A stretch of 35,382 bases of DNA from Sedimentisphaerales bacterium (GTDB lineage Bacteria; Planctomycetota; Phycisphaerae; Sedimentisphaerales; SG8-4). Shown one piece after another: positions 7,944-16,236 of the stretch (position 1 is its first letter; every line of letters begins with the position of its first letter). The notes beneath the pieces are model-generated. The model was not told the origin of the DNA. It did not search any database and was given only the letters and a program-made list of their open reading frames with translations. The position numbers and the translations under genes are program-made. The stretch spans positions 1 to 35,382 of the forward strand of contig JAFGJR010000334.1 of NCBI GenBank assembly GCA_016928975.1. The letters run 5' to 3'.

Positions 7944-8777
7944 TTATGGAGTCTGGATGTCGGCTGGCGGGGAGGCGGAAGGGGTGACTTTGAGCTGTTC
8001 CCACAGGTTTCTGACCTGCTCGGCGCGTTCGGCGAGAGGTGCCCACGGGTCGAAGGAGAGGTCGGTCTTCGTCAGAGTCCGGACGATCTTCCAGGCCGCG
8101 ATGCGAACACCAAGGTACTCATGATCCAACGCATCGAGCATCGCAGACAGAGCGGAAGACCCGTTCTTGAGAACGATCTTCATCGCATTCTGGCGAATTG
8201 AAGGCTCTTTGTTGCCCAGAAGTTCCGTTAGCCCTGCCAGATCATCGGGCGCAGTCGCCGGCGATGCGCCGTTGGCTGGCAATGACGACCCCACTGGCCG
8301 GCCGACCTGTGGCGCCTTCTTCGTACCGGCGGTCTCATTCACGTACGGTTGAATATCTCCCAGGAGCCGAAGGAACTCCCCGGCATCGTGATAGCCAAGC
8401 CAGTCGCCGATAATCTCGCGGTGGGTATTGATGACGACAATCCGCGGCATCGAGGCCACCCCGTAAGCCATCGCCACATCATGGTTCTTATCCACATCGA
8501 GCTTGACGCAGACGAACTTCCTGAGCTCCGATGCGACTTTCGGCTCCACCAGCACCTCGCGTTCGAGTCTGTGGCACCAGGGGCACCAGGAGGCCGTGAA
8601 GAACAGCAGGACGGGCGATTTCTCCATCGCCGCCACCTGTGTGCCCACATCATAGGACTGTGACCAGGTGACGCTGCCTTCCCGCTCAGCGGGCCGGGAG
8701 CTTGTCTTCCCCGCGGCCGGCAACAGCGCGGACGCCAGCAACAGGACGATTGCAGCACAGGCGTCAGTCCTGGCCAT
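7944..8777 (-). CDS. secreted thioredoxin-fold protein with C-terminal HEAT-like segment
   Basis: This is a 277-residue protein with a signal peptide (ACAAIVLLLASALLPAAG). A thioredoxin-like domain carries the active site WCPWC (Cys65, Cys68), with TASWCPWCHRLE typical of DUF255/thioredoxin_7-like proteins, and the cis-proline in SMPRIVVI (Pro111). After a low-complexity linker, residues about 180-255 look like one or two HEAT-type helical repeats (PSIRQNAMKIV, YLGVRIAAWKIV). ATG 8777 is chosen for its signal peptide and the GGGAG about 12 bases upstream; it lies inside the end of the preceding cytochrome gene (14-base overlap). A likely role is disulphide or haem-cysteine handling outside the cytoplasm for its neighbours, which is inference from context. 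Confidence 0.88.
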   Translation of the reverse strand: MARTDACAAIVLLLASALLPAAGKTSSRPAEREGSVTWSQSYDVGTQVAAMEKSPVLLFFTASWCPWCHRLEREVLVEPKVASELRKFVCVKLDVDKNHDVAMAYGVASMPRIVVINTHREIIGDWLGYHDAGEFLRLLGDIQPYVNETAGTKKAPQVGRPVGSSLPANGASPATAPDDLAGLTELLGNKEPSIRQNAMKIVLKNGSSALSAMLDALDHEYLGVRIAAWKIVRTLTKTDLSFDPWAPLAERAEQVRNLWEQLKVTPSASPPADIQTP

Positions 8778-10167
8778 GTACGATCTTCTCCCAATAGGCA
8801 GTGGCATCGAAATGTGGGCTGTTCTCCTGGTCGTGACAGTCCAGGCACCACGGCGTCTTCATCATGGTCTTCTTGCTATCGACGCTCTGGCCGGCCATGA
8901 GCTTGTTATGATGGTCGCCGCGCCCGTGGCAGGCCTCACACGAGACGTTCTTCAAGTGCCCTGTCAACTCCTGGCTCACATAGCCGTCCGAGGCCATGTA
9001 CCCCACCGTGTGGCACGCCAGGCACCTCGGATTGTACTGGTGTCCCTGTTGCTCCAGCGATTCGAATGCGCGTGCATGCTTGGATTTCAACCAGATCTGA
9101 TACCCCACCTTATGGCATTCGCAGCAGCTTTCCGGGCCGACGTACCGGTCGGCGGTCTTGCTGCGGACGGCGGTGATGGACGAAAGACCCTCCTCGTCGT
9201 CTTTCACCGGGCGAAAGTCGCGAACCTTGAGCTGTTCTTTGTACTGCTCGACCAGGGCCGTAATCCGGGCATCCTTCTCCATCGATTCCTCCAGCACGGC
9301 CATACTCCCGGCATACTGCCACGAGCCCTCCTTCTGATAGCGGATGTCCAGTCGTCCGACGTTCTTTCCCTTATCCGTGTTGAACACGATGGCCGACCGG
9401 TTTTCCAGAACGGGGTCCACGGTCGCCTGGCGGACCTTGCCGCCAACGATAACGTTGATCTCGAAGAAGTGTGCTGCCAGAGCCTGCATCTGCGGCTCAT
9501 CCATGAACGCCAGCACAACGATGAAGTCCGCCTTCCGCTTGAGCTCGGGCAGATATCTCGCAATCGCCTCAGTCGGCGATGTCAGGCGAAGCCCGGCGCC
9601 CACCTGGTCGGGCTCCACGCGGTCGTCCACGATCCCGAAGATGCCACAACGGTAGCCGTTGGAGAGCTCGGTGATGACGTACGGCTCGGCCACCGGCACG
9701 CCGTTCGTGTCGAGCACGTTGGCCGAGATGAGCCGCCCATATTCCCGCTGGACACGTTGGAGACCCTCGAAGCCGAGGCAAAGCTCTCGATGTCCGATGT
9801 TGACGGCATGGTAGCCCATCAACTCATAGCCTTTGAGAATGTACTCCAACTCCAGCATCTCCCACTCCCGCGGGCCGGCTGTCACGTCGCCGGCATCGAC
9901 GAGCAGGTAGTCTCTGGGCGCAGCGTGCGTCAGGAACGCGCAACGGCGACTGATCCCCCCTTCCATGCCGCTTGCACAGCCACACGGCTCCATATATCCT
10001 TGCGTATCACAGGTATAGAAGATGGAAAATGCCTCCGGCGGTGACGACGCCGAACTTGACGTCAATCCGGGCCGGAGCACAATAAATCCCAGCAGAAGCA
10101 GCGCGAGCACCACAAGGGCTGCCGCAACAGTCACAACGCGAGATCTCTTCTTGCCCGGAGTCGCCAT
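8764..10167 (-). CDS. membrane-anchored metallophosphoesterase-fold protein fused to a tetrahaem cytochrome c domain
   Basis: The protein has 467 residues. Residues 11-32 are an uncleaved membrane anchor. Residues about 45-295 follow the 5'-nucleotidase/UshA-type calcineurin-like fold (YTCDTQGY, PCGC, LLVDAGDV, VNIGHREL, INVIVGGKV). Residues about 340-455 carry four CxxCH haem sites at Cys348, Cys382, Cys410 and Cys441, resembling cytochrome c-554-like domains. Expected metal ligands are missing: DTQ replaces the usual DxH, no His follows the VVLAFMDE strand, and GGKVRQ replaces GGHxH. The phosphoesterase part may therefore be inactive. ATG 10167 is preferred over upstream frame because GAGG precedes it by 8 bases and the anchor follows directly. 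It sits 11 bases after the DUF4159 gene. A redox or electron-transfer role outside the cytoplasm is inferred. Confidence 0.9.
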   Translation of the reverse strand: MATPGKKRSRVVTVAAALVVLALLLLGFIVLRPGLTSSSASSPPEAFSIFYTCDTQGYMEPCGCASGMEGGISRRCAFLTHAAPRDYLLVDAGDVTAGPREWEMLELEYILKGYELMGYHAVNIGHRELCLGFEGLQRVQREYGRLISANVLDTNGVPVAEPYVITELSNGYRCGIFGIVDDRVEPDQVGAGLRLTSPTEAIARYLPELKRKADFIVVLAFMDEPQMQALAAHFFEINVIVGGKVRQATVDPVLENRSAIVFNTDKGKNVGRLDIRYQKEGSWQYAGSMAVLEESMEKDARITALVEQYKEQLKVRDFRPVKDDEEGLSSITAVRSKTADRYVGPESCCECHKVGYQIWLKSKHARAFESLEQQGHQYNPRCLACHTVGYMASDGYVSQELTGHLKNVSCEACHGRGDHHNKLMAGQSVDSKKTMMKTPWCLDCHDQENSPHFDATAYWEKIVHGQD

Positions 10168-10178
10168 GCAGACAGCCT

Positions 10179-10856
10179 CTAATGAGTCAGGGCATACGTG
10201 AAGATATTCACATTGATCTCCTGGCTGTTCTTGATCTCGTTGCCGCCGCAGCAGCAACACTTGCGTCCGCCGTCCCGGCCGGCGTTGCCCGTGTCGTTCA
10301 GGCCTTCGGGCGAGTAGATCAGAACGATCTTGCCCTCGATTTCCAGCCCTTCAAGCTGCGTTGTCCCTCCTTTCTTCAGCATGACAGTCCGAATGTCAAA
10401 GACCGTGTGGAATATCGGATGATCCATGCCGATCCTGACGAGCTTGTTGTCCGGGAAGATCCTGCGGACCTCCTGCCGGAAGGACTGGTCCCAGGGCGCG
10501 GAGGAGCAACCTGCCGAGGCCAGCAAGAAGCCCCCTCGCGTCAGGTACAGTTTCAGCATGTGACGCTCCCTTTCCGTCAGGTTGAACGATCCTTCGCCGG
10601 TCATGATGGCGAACGGGAAGCGAAATACATCCTCGTCGGCGAGTCTGACCGGGGTGAATCTGCGCTCGCACCGGCAGTTGGTCTCGCGAGTCACCGTCGC
10701 CAGGAACTGGTCGCTGAAACAGACCGAGCTTTTCGATACCGCGTAGATCAGGTTGGCGCATTTGAGCTTCTCCTCCTCTTGTGAGGACCGATTCTGCGCC
10801 CCGGACACACTGAGCAGAACAACCGGCAGGATCAGGTGTGTGGCTCTCTGGTTCAT
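10179..10856 (-). CDS. DUF4159 domain protein, exported
   Basis: The 225-residue protein has a short signal peptide (ATHLILPVVLLSVSGA) and then a DUF4159-like domain of GATase-like fold. Recognisable stretches are FPFAIMTGEGSFNLTERE, LKLYLTRGGFLLASAGC, FRQEVRRIFPDNKLVRI and DHPIFHTVFDI. DUF4159 proteins are commonly encoded next to MoxR/BatA/VWA genes in planctomycetes; their biochemical role is not known to me. The C-terminal part has a notable Cys cluster (GGRKCCCCGG) that could bind metal or form disulphides. GGGAG about 8-10 bases upstream supports ATG 10856. It lies 46 bases after the DUF4175-like gene and 11 before the cytochrome gene. Confidence 0.85.
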   Translation of the reverse strand: MNQRATHLILPVVLLSVSGAQNRSSQEEEKLKCANLIYAVSKSSVCFSDQFLATVTRETNCRCERRFTPVRLADEDVFRFPFAIMTGEGSFNLTERERHMLKLYLTRGGFLLASAGCSSAPWDQSFRQEVRRIFPDNKLVRIGMDHPIFHTVFDIRTVMLKKGGTTQLEGLEIEGKIVLIYSPEGLNDTGNAGRDGGRKCCCCGGNEIKNSQEINVNIFTYALTH

Positions 10857-10861
10857 CGTTC

Positions 10862-10905
10862 AATTCTCCCGCGTCCTGACAGGGCAGGCTTGGAACCCGC
10901 TCCTA
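10862..10905. repeat. possible relic of a dispersed repeat abutting the DUF4175-like stop codon
   Basis: On the minus strand the stop TAG of the large gene is the start of TAGGAGCGGGTTCC, followed by AAGCCTGCCCTGTCAGG. The stretch forms an imperfect hairpin (GGCTT against AACCC, GGG against TCC). From memory it resembles a frequent dispersed 'GGAGCGGGTT' repeat of environmental bacteria. Only one copy is in the window, so this is tentative. Confidence 0.35.
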
Positions 10906-13782
10906 CTTGTCTTCGGCCAACTTCCGGAAATACGCCTCAATCAGTTGCCTGTACTCCGCCATCATGCGACTGTCACCGGCGACGTTCGACTCGTCGTCCC
11001 GTTTGGATTGAGGAGTCAACTCCTCGATATTCCCCGACAGGTCGTGCCGGGCAGGCAGGCTGATCGTCTGGGCTTGGGCCTTCTCGACGCCGGGAATCAC
11101 GGACGACTCCGTCGGCTGCATGTCCTTGCCGAACGTGTCATTGCCAAAGACGGAGATGCTGGACCGCCCGCCTCCATACCCCGAAGCACCCCGCCCAAAG
11201 GCGCCGACCAGTCCCATTCCAGTGCCCTCGCCCATGCCCATACCCAGCCCCTGAGCGAGTTGCCCCATCGTGTTGCCCGGATTCAGCATCATCTGGATCC
11301 TCAGCCGCAGCTCGCAGTTTCTGCAGCCTTTGCCGCCGGCACTCTCGCAGAAGCTGATCATGGCCGCCATCTGTTTCAGGGCCTCGACCACATTGGGGTA
11401 TCCCTGGACGCCGCTGCCCCGGTTGAGAAACGCGGCTCCTGCCTGCATCAGGTCGGGGATCTTCCTCTGCTCAATCTCGTCGGCAATCTTCCGAGCATCA
11501 TCGGCGACCTTCGGATAGTCCTGCCGGACCTCCTCGCCGTGCTCCCGGAACTGGTTCTTCAAAGTCTCCAGCCCCTTCTGGATGGACGTCTCGCGCTCGG
11601 CAAGCTCCTTGAGGCGGACCCGCGTCTCCAGGTCCTCGGCCTCCACCTCGCTGTACGATTTCGTCTCACGGGTCAGGTGTTTCTGCCCCACGTACAACAC
11701 CTTGAACATCTCGACATCGGCCATCAGCGTGATGATCCGTTCGATCTCCCTGTTGGCCTGCTGGATCTTGTCCTTCATTTCCTGCGTCTGCGCCCCCAGG
11801 ATTTCCAGGGCCCTGGTCTGTTCCTCCACGGCGTTGGACGCATGCACCAACCTCTCGGCACCGGTCTGCGATGCGTCTTTCATCTCCCGGGCACTGTTGG
11901 CCATATGACCGCCGGCCGCAGTCGTTTTCTCACTGAAATCCGCCAGGAACTGCTTGTAGTCTTTCTCAATATCGAAGACCGGCGGCGTCCTCGATTCCTC
12001 CGCCAACTTCCGGGCCAGGGACGCTGCCTTCTTCGCAAGGGCCTGCTGTCGCTGCTCGATATCTTGCAGCTTCTCCCGCGAGGTCTGCGACAGCGGCGTA
12101 CTACCGGCCTGGACAAGACTCTCTTCGAGGGCCTGCATCTCGCGCGCCAACTGCTCCTGGGCCGCGACAAGCTGGTCCATCTGGCTGATGATGCTGTCGT
12201 ATTTGAGCCGCAGGTCCCTGGCGGTCATCTCGTCCTGCATCATCTGCGCATACTGCTCGTCGGAGATGATTTGCAGCTTGTACGGCTCGGAGGCTATGGT
12301 TTGCGGCGATTCGGGAAGAGAGTCGGTGGCTGTGGCATAGAAGTCGATCTCGTCGCCCGGCCGCACACCAAGATCCGCCAGGTCGAGCGTATCCGTCACG
12401 CTGACGAGCACACCCGCATTGGCCTCGTGTACGAGATGCTTGCGAGCGTCGTCCGACTCATTGAGGCTGCGGAAGAGACTGACGTCGCTGATCCCCAGGT
12501 CGTCCTGCGCCTCGATCACGATGGGGACTTTGGCGGTCGGGGTCGCAAGCGATTGGACGGCGGGGCTGACGATGCTGATCATCGGGCGATTGTCCGGCAC
12601 GATCGTCACCTTGCCCTTGAAGGGGCTCGTGGAGACATTGCCCTCGACATCCGTGATGCTCACAGAGAAGTCCCCCTGCTCGGTTAATGGAAAGACCGCC
12701 TGCGCCGTGTTCTCCGGCTGCCCGGCGCACGTGTACGCATGTCCACTGACGTTCAGCGTGCCGCCGGCCAGCGGACGGTTGGACGCCACATCCATCGTCA
12801 CTTCCGTGCCCTTGTATGCCTTGAGAGTGTTGTCGCTCTCGCTCAACGTCGCATTTCGCTCCACAAGCCGCGAGTAGGCCGGGTACCGGTAGTGTACGCG
12901 GACCGTCTCGATTCTGGGCGTTTTGCAGAGGGTGACGCGGTGGTACTTGCTCCTGCCGTGTTCCACGCCGGCCCAGTAGACCAGGTCAGAACGGATGTCC
13001 TCGATCGTCTGGAAGTAGCTGCCGTCCTGGGATTTGAACATGGGGATCTTGTTGACCTGTCGCTCATCCGGATTCCGGACCAGCAGCGAGACACCCTCCG
13101 GCGTTCGGCCGCGCGCGATCACCTTGACGGTGAGCGCCTTGCCATAGTCTACCATGGCCCCGGCCGGATCGACGATCAGTTGCGTCGCGCTGTACGGAGG
13201 ATGATCGGCGAATGGGGAGAGAAACCGCGGCAGCTCGGCGAACATCCAACGGGAAAACAGGAGGGCGGAAAGCACCCACGCCGCGAGCACGCCCGCCAGC
13301 ACGTAGTACTCCCGCCGCAACGTGGGCGGTTTGAGGCTTTCCAGCGCGCTCAACTGGTCGAAGGACTCCGTGGCACGCTCAATGCCCTTTCGCATGAGTG
13401 CCGGTGAAGAACCTCCAATACAATGGCCGTCCAGCCGGTTTTCGAAGTCGATTGCGTTGGTCAGATCGTTGCCGATTTCCGGATGCTCGGTCTCGATCAG
13501 ACGGGCCAGCATCTTGTCCCGCGAGACTGCCCGGTTCAGTCGCCATCGGGTCAGCACGACGGTCGCCAGGGCCGCCGCAACGGTCCCCAGGTTGAGAATC
13601 AGACGCATCCCCGCCCCCCATTGCAGGACAGCGTCGGAGTAGAAACACAAGACGATCAGCGCAAGCCCGACCCAAAGGCCGCGCACGACGGCCAGCCGCC
13701 ATACGTGCCGTCTGTGAACGTCGCTCAACAGCGCCACGGCGTCTCGCACCGACACTCGGGCTTCGATCGCTGCGTCTTCCAT
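10903..13782 (-). CDS. large membrane protein with coiled coil, DUF4175-like
   Basis: The 959-residue protein has three membrane segments in its N-terminal part (about 30-49, 60-78, 160-180). An extracytoplasmic beta-rich region follows (about 190-490, with repeated Ig-like phrases such as GDFSVSITDVEGNVS and IEAQDDLGISDVSLF). A long Gln/Glu/Lys-rich coiled coil spans about 525-790. The end is Gly/Met-rich (GLGMGMGEGTGMGLVGAFG). This layout matches DUF4175-type proteins. CRNC near residue 830 is not a haem motif. AGGTG 6 bases upstream supports ATG 13782. The gene is the fifth in the moxR operon, separated from the VWA gene by a cloverleaf repeat. It is probably a structural or scaffold part of the envelope complex; this is inference. 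Confidence 0.82.
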   Translation of the reverse strand: MEDAAIEARVSVRDAVALLSDVHRRHVWRLAVVRGLWVGLALIVLCFYSDAVLQWGAGMRLILNLGTVAAALATVVLTRWRLNRAVSRDKMLARLIETEHPEIGNDLTNAIDFENRLDGHCIGGSSPALMRKGIERATESFDQLSALESLKPPTLRREYYVLAGVLAAWVLSALLFSRWMFAELPRFLSPFADHPPYSATQLIVDPAGAMVDYGKALTVKVIARGRTPEGVSLLVRNPDERQVNKIPMFKSQDGSYFQTIEDIRSDLVYWAGVEHGRSKYHRVTLCKTPRIETVRVHYRYPAYSRLVERNATLSESDNTLKAYKGTEVTMDVASNRPLAGGTLNVSGHAYTCAGQPENTAQAVFPLTEQGDFSVSITDVEGNVSTSPFKGKVTIVPDNRPMISIVSPAVQSLATPTAKVPIVIEAQDDLGISDVSLFRSLNESDDARKHLVHEANAGVLVSVTDTLDLADLGVRPGDEIDFYATATDSLPESPQTIASEPYKLQIISDEQYAQMMQDEMTARDLRLKYDSIISQMDQLVAAQEQLAREMQALEESLVQAGSTPLSQTSREKLQDIEQRQQALAKKAASLARKLAEESRTPPVFDIEKDYKQFLADFSEKTTAAGGHMANSAREMKDASQTGAERLVHASNAVEEQTRALEILGAQTQEMKDKIQQANREIERIITLMADVEMFKVLYVGQKHLTRETKSYSEVEAEDLETRVRLKELAERETSIQKGLETLKNQFREHGEEVRQDYPKVADDARKIADEIEQRKIPDLMQAGAAFLNRGSGVQGYPNVVEALKQMAAMISFCESAGGKGCRNCELRLRIQMMLNPGNTMGQLAQGLGMGMGEGTGMGLVGAFGRGASGYGGGRSSISVFGNDTFGKDMQPTESSVIPGVEKAQAQTISLPARHDLSGNIEELTPQSKRDDESNVAGDSRMMAEYRQLIEAYFRKLAEDK

Positions 13783-13798
13783 CTGTTCACCTGAACGC

Positions 13799-13972
13799 GG
13801 AGTTCTGGAAAATGGAAGTTGGGCTTATCTTATTCAAGGAAATCTGTTTTGAGATTTCCTTGAATAATCCGGATGAGCACTTGTGCACTGGCACCACCGA
13901 CTTGGGAAGGAAGAATCGGGAAAACGATTCTTCCTTCCCAAAGTAAGCCCAACTTCCATCTTCCAGGACTCC
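13799..13972. repeat. cloverleaf-forming inverted-repeat element (MITE-like, about 174 bp)
   Basis: The outer arms 13799-13827 and 13944-13972 pair at 27 of 29 positions. Two perfect hairpins are nested between them: a 16-bp stem 13830-13845/13852-13867 (loop GTTTTG), and a 19-bp stem 13900-13918/13925-13943 (loop GGAAAA) that directly abuts the right outer arm. A small GCAC/GTGC hairpin lies between. Such total pairing is not expected from coding or regulatory DNA. It fits a non-autonomous mobile element. It sits between two genes of one operon, ending 16 bases upstream of the DUF4175-like start. Confidence 0.88.
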
Positions 13973-13983
13973 TTCCTGTATCT

Positions 13984-16233
13984 CTATAACAGCCCTGAGG
14001 CTCGCCGCAAGAACCACTCCACGCCGAGGACGCAGATCAGTGTACCAAACACCGGCAGACGATCCCAGATGTCCCTCGGCTTGACGCGCTCCCGAGCCAG
14101 TGTCTCGAATGCCTGGATCTTGTCGGGCAAAGCCTCCAGCTCGTTCACTTCGAGCATTTCCCCGCCGGTGACATCGGCAATCAGGTTCATCATCTCCCTG
14201 TCCGCCTGCACGCAACGTTGCTCCACGGAGTCGTCATACACGGTGAAACGCACGATGTCCTTCTCCGGCTTGCCGACGTTGCTGTACAGAATCGCCTCGT
14301 ACTCGCCTTCCGCGGCGGGAGTGTAGTGCGCCACGTAGACGGCCTCATTGCTCTTCAGCGGCTCAGGTGTGAGACGGACCTTGCCGCCATCCGGCTGCGT
14401 CAACTCGATCCTTGGCTTATAGCGTGCCCGCTCCACGAGCTTGGCGCTGACCGTCATTCGGATCATCTCGCCCGGCCGGTAGGCGCTCTTGTCGATCTGG
14501 AATGAGATATCGCGGCCAGGCAGAAAGTCCGAGCCGGACACCAGCCAGCGGATCATCTGGCTCCAAAACCGCCCATAGATGTCGTCGTATTGCTCCAGTC
14601 GTTCCGGCAGGAATCCCCACTGCCACAGACCGGCCGAGCCGATGCTCATCACCTTGCCCTTGCCGTAGCGATGATAGACCACGGTCGCGATCCGCTCGCT
14701 GCGCCGGTCCTGTCCGATGCGGGCCAGCACGACGGCCAGCGACTTCTCATCCGTGACCCGCGTCACGCTCGTCATGGCGGGAAGCTCACGGACGATCGTT
14801 TCGCTGGATTTGCCACGAGAGCCATAATCAAATATCGGATTGGCCTTGCCCTCCTCGGTCAGCTCCAGGGGCACGTCCGTCAATACGCCATCGCCCCAGC
14901 GGACCGGCTCGATCTTCGCGAGCTCGGGACTGCTCTGCTCGTAGGGCCGGCCGCGAAAGAACACTACACTGCCCCCGTCGTCGCCGACGTATTCCTGTAG
15001 AGCCTTCATCTCGCCACTGCTGAAGACTTCGTCGATGTCTTTGCCCAGGAAGATGCAATCGTATCGTCTCAGCTCATCCCTCGTCCGTGGCATCTGGAGT
15101 CCCGGCAAAACGGTCTTCTCCGTCGTCTTGTCCTCCGCGAGCTTCTCGACCACGGCGAACGTCTTGTCCGGATTGATGTAGAAGATCGAAGTCACCTCCA
15201 CGTTCATGTCCGCGCGGAGGGTACGAAGCAGGAACTTGCTGTCCCAGTGAGGCCGGGCCTCGACCACGAGCACCTCCGTCTTGTCGTCGATCACGCGGGC
15301 AATGACGCTTCGCTTGTTGTTGTCGAGGTCACTCTCGCCCGGCAGCGGGTCCACCTCGACGCGATACTGAAAGACGCCCCGGTGCTCCTCGCGGATGGGG
15401 ATACTGGTTTCCGCGTGGCCGTTCTCGAGCATCAACTGCTTCGACGTGACGTACTTGTCCTCGCGGAAGACATGAACGCCGGCGGTCCAGTCGGTGTAAC
15501 CGGTTCCGACCAGCGAGACGTTCAGAGCGGCCGGCTGTCCGGCCAGCAGGAAGTTCGAGTTCACCCGGGCGAGCACATGAACATCTTTCACCTCGGAGGC
15601 CGTGCCGATGGGCACTGTCCACACCGGGACCTTGAGCGTCCGCAGGTAGCGGGCGGCACTGCGCATACTGGACTGCGGATCGACCTCATTGCTCCTGCCG
15701 TCGCTGAGGAGCAGGACCCCACGCGTCCTGCTGTTGGCGCCGCCTCCGACAACGTCGGTCAACGCGGCGCCGATGTGCGTTTCGCTCCCGTCCACCTGCC
15801 TGCTGCCGGCCAGGAACCTCAGTGCCGTCCGCCGCAGTGTCACGTCGAAGCCGAACAACTGCACGTCGTAGTTCCTGCCCAGTTTCGTGAGCAAGGAACT
15901 CTTCTTCGCCTGCAGGACGCCGAGGGCCGCCTCGTAGCGCGTCCGGTTCTCCACGTCCTTCGTGTTCATGCTCAGCGAGGTGTCGACGAGCACGGCCAGA
16001 ACAGGCTTGTCCCGGACCTCCTTCTGCGGCACAAGGGCCATCGGCCGCATCAGCAGGACGAGCAAGGCGCACAACACGCCGATACGCACGAGGGTCAATC
16101 CGATTCGCAGGAACCCGTGCATCCCGCGGGCGGTGCGGGCATAAACGAAAACGACGACGAGACCTGTCACCACGCCGATACCCAGGAGCACCGGGACCGA
16201 AACCAGCGGATCGAATATGAGGTTCAAGCCCAT
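13984..16233 (-). CDS. VWA-domain membrane protein with GATase-like region
   Basis: The 749-residue protein starts with two membrane segments (about 11-31 and 44-62). A von Willebrand A domain follows with a complete MIDAS start DTSLS (Asp84, Ser86, Ser88) and LLLSDGRSNE. The middle part (about 330-560) reads like the glutamine-amidotransferase-like domain common in planctomycete VWA proteins (VLVVEARPHWDSKFL, YDCIFLGKDI, YVGDDGGSVVFFRG). One more membrane segment lies at the very end (VFGTLICVLGVEWFL). VWA domains bind protein partners through a metal ion and are typical clients of MoxR ATPases. The start is 3 bases after the BatA-like stop with no clear ribosome-binding site, so translation is probably coupled. 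Confidence 0.87.
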   Translation of the reverse strand: MGLNLIFDPLVSVPVLLGIGVVTGLVVVFVYARTARGMHGFLRIGLTLVRIGVLCALLVLLMRPMALVPQKEVRDKPVLAVLVDTSLSMNTKDVENRTRYEAALGVLQAKKSSLLTKLGRNYDVQLFGFDVTLRRTALRFLAGSRQVDGSETHIGAALTDVVGGGANSRTRGVLLLSDGRSNEVDPQSSMRSAARYLRTLKVPVWTVPIGTASEVKDVHVLARVNSNFLLAGQPAALNVSLVGTGYTDWTAGVHVFREDKYVTSKQLMLENGHAETSIPIREEHRGVFQYRVEVDPLPGESDLDNNKRSVIARVIDDKTEVLVVEARPHWDSKFLLRTLRADMNVEVTSIFYINPDKTFAVVEKLAEDKTTEKTVLPGLQMPRTRDELRRYDCIFLGKDIDEVFSSGEMKALQEYVGDDGGSVVFFRGRPYEQSSPELAKIEPVRWGDGVLTDVPLELTEEGKANPIFDYGSRGKSSETIVRELPAMTSVTRVTDEKSLAVVLARIGQDRRSERIATVVYHRYGKGKVMSIGSAGLWQWGFLPERLEQYDDIYGRFWSQMIRWLVSGSDFLPGRDISFQIDKSAYRPGEMIRMTVSAKLVERARYKPRIELTQPDGGKVRLTPEPLKSNEAVYVAHYTPAAEGEYEAILYSNVGKPEKDIVRFTVYDDSVEQRCVQADREMMNLIADVTGGEMLEVNELEALPDKIQAFETLARERVKPRDIWDRLPVFGTLICVLGVEWFLRRASGLL

Positions 16234-16236
16234 GAT

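Noticed and set aside
8668..10044. Long plus-strand frame opposite the cytochrome gene
   Set aside because: Antisense to a gene with four CxxCH motifs; composition is that of a shadow frame. The same holds for the long plus-strand frames at 10753-12687 and 16306-18336.
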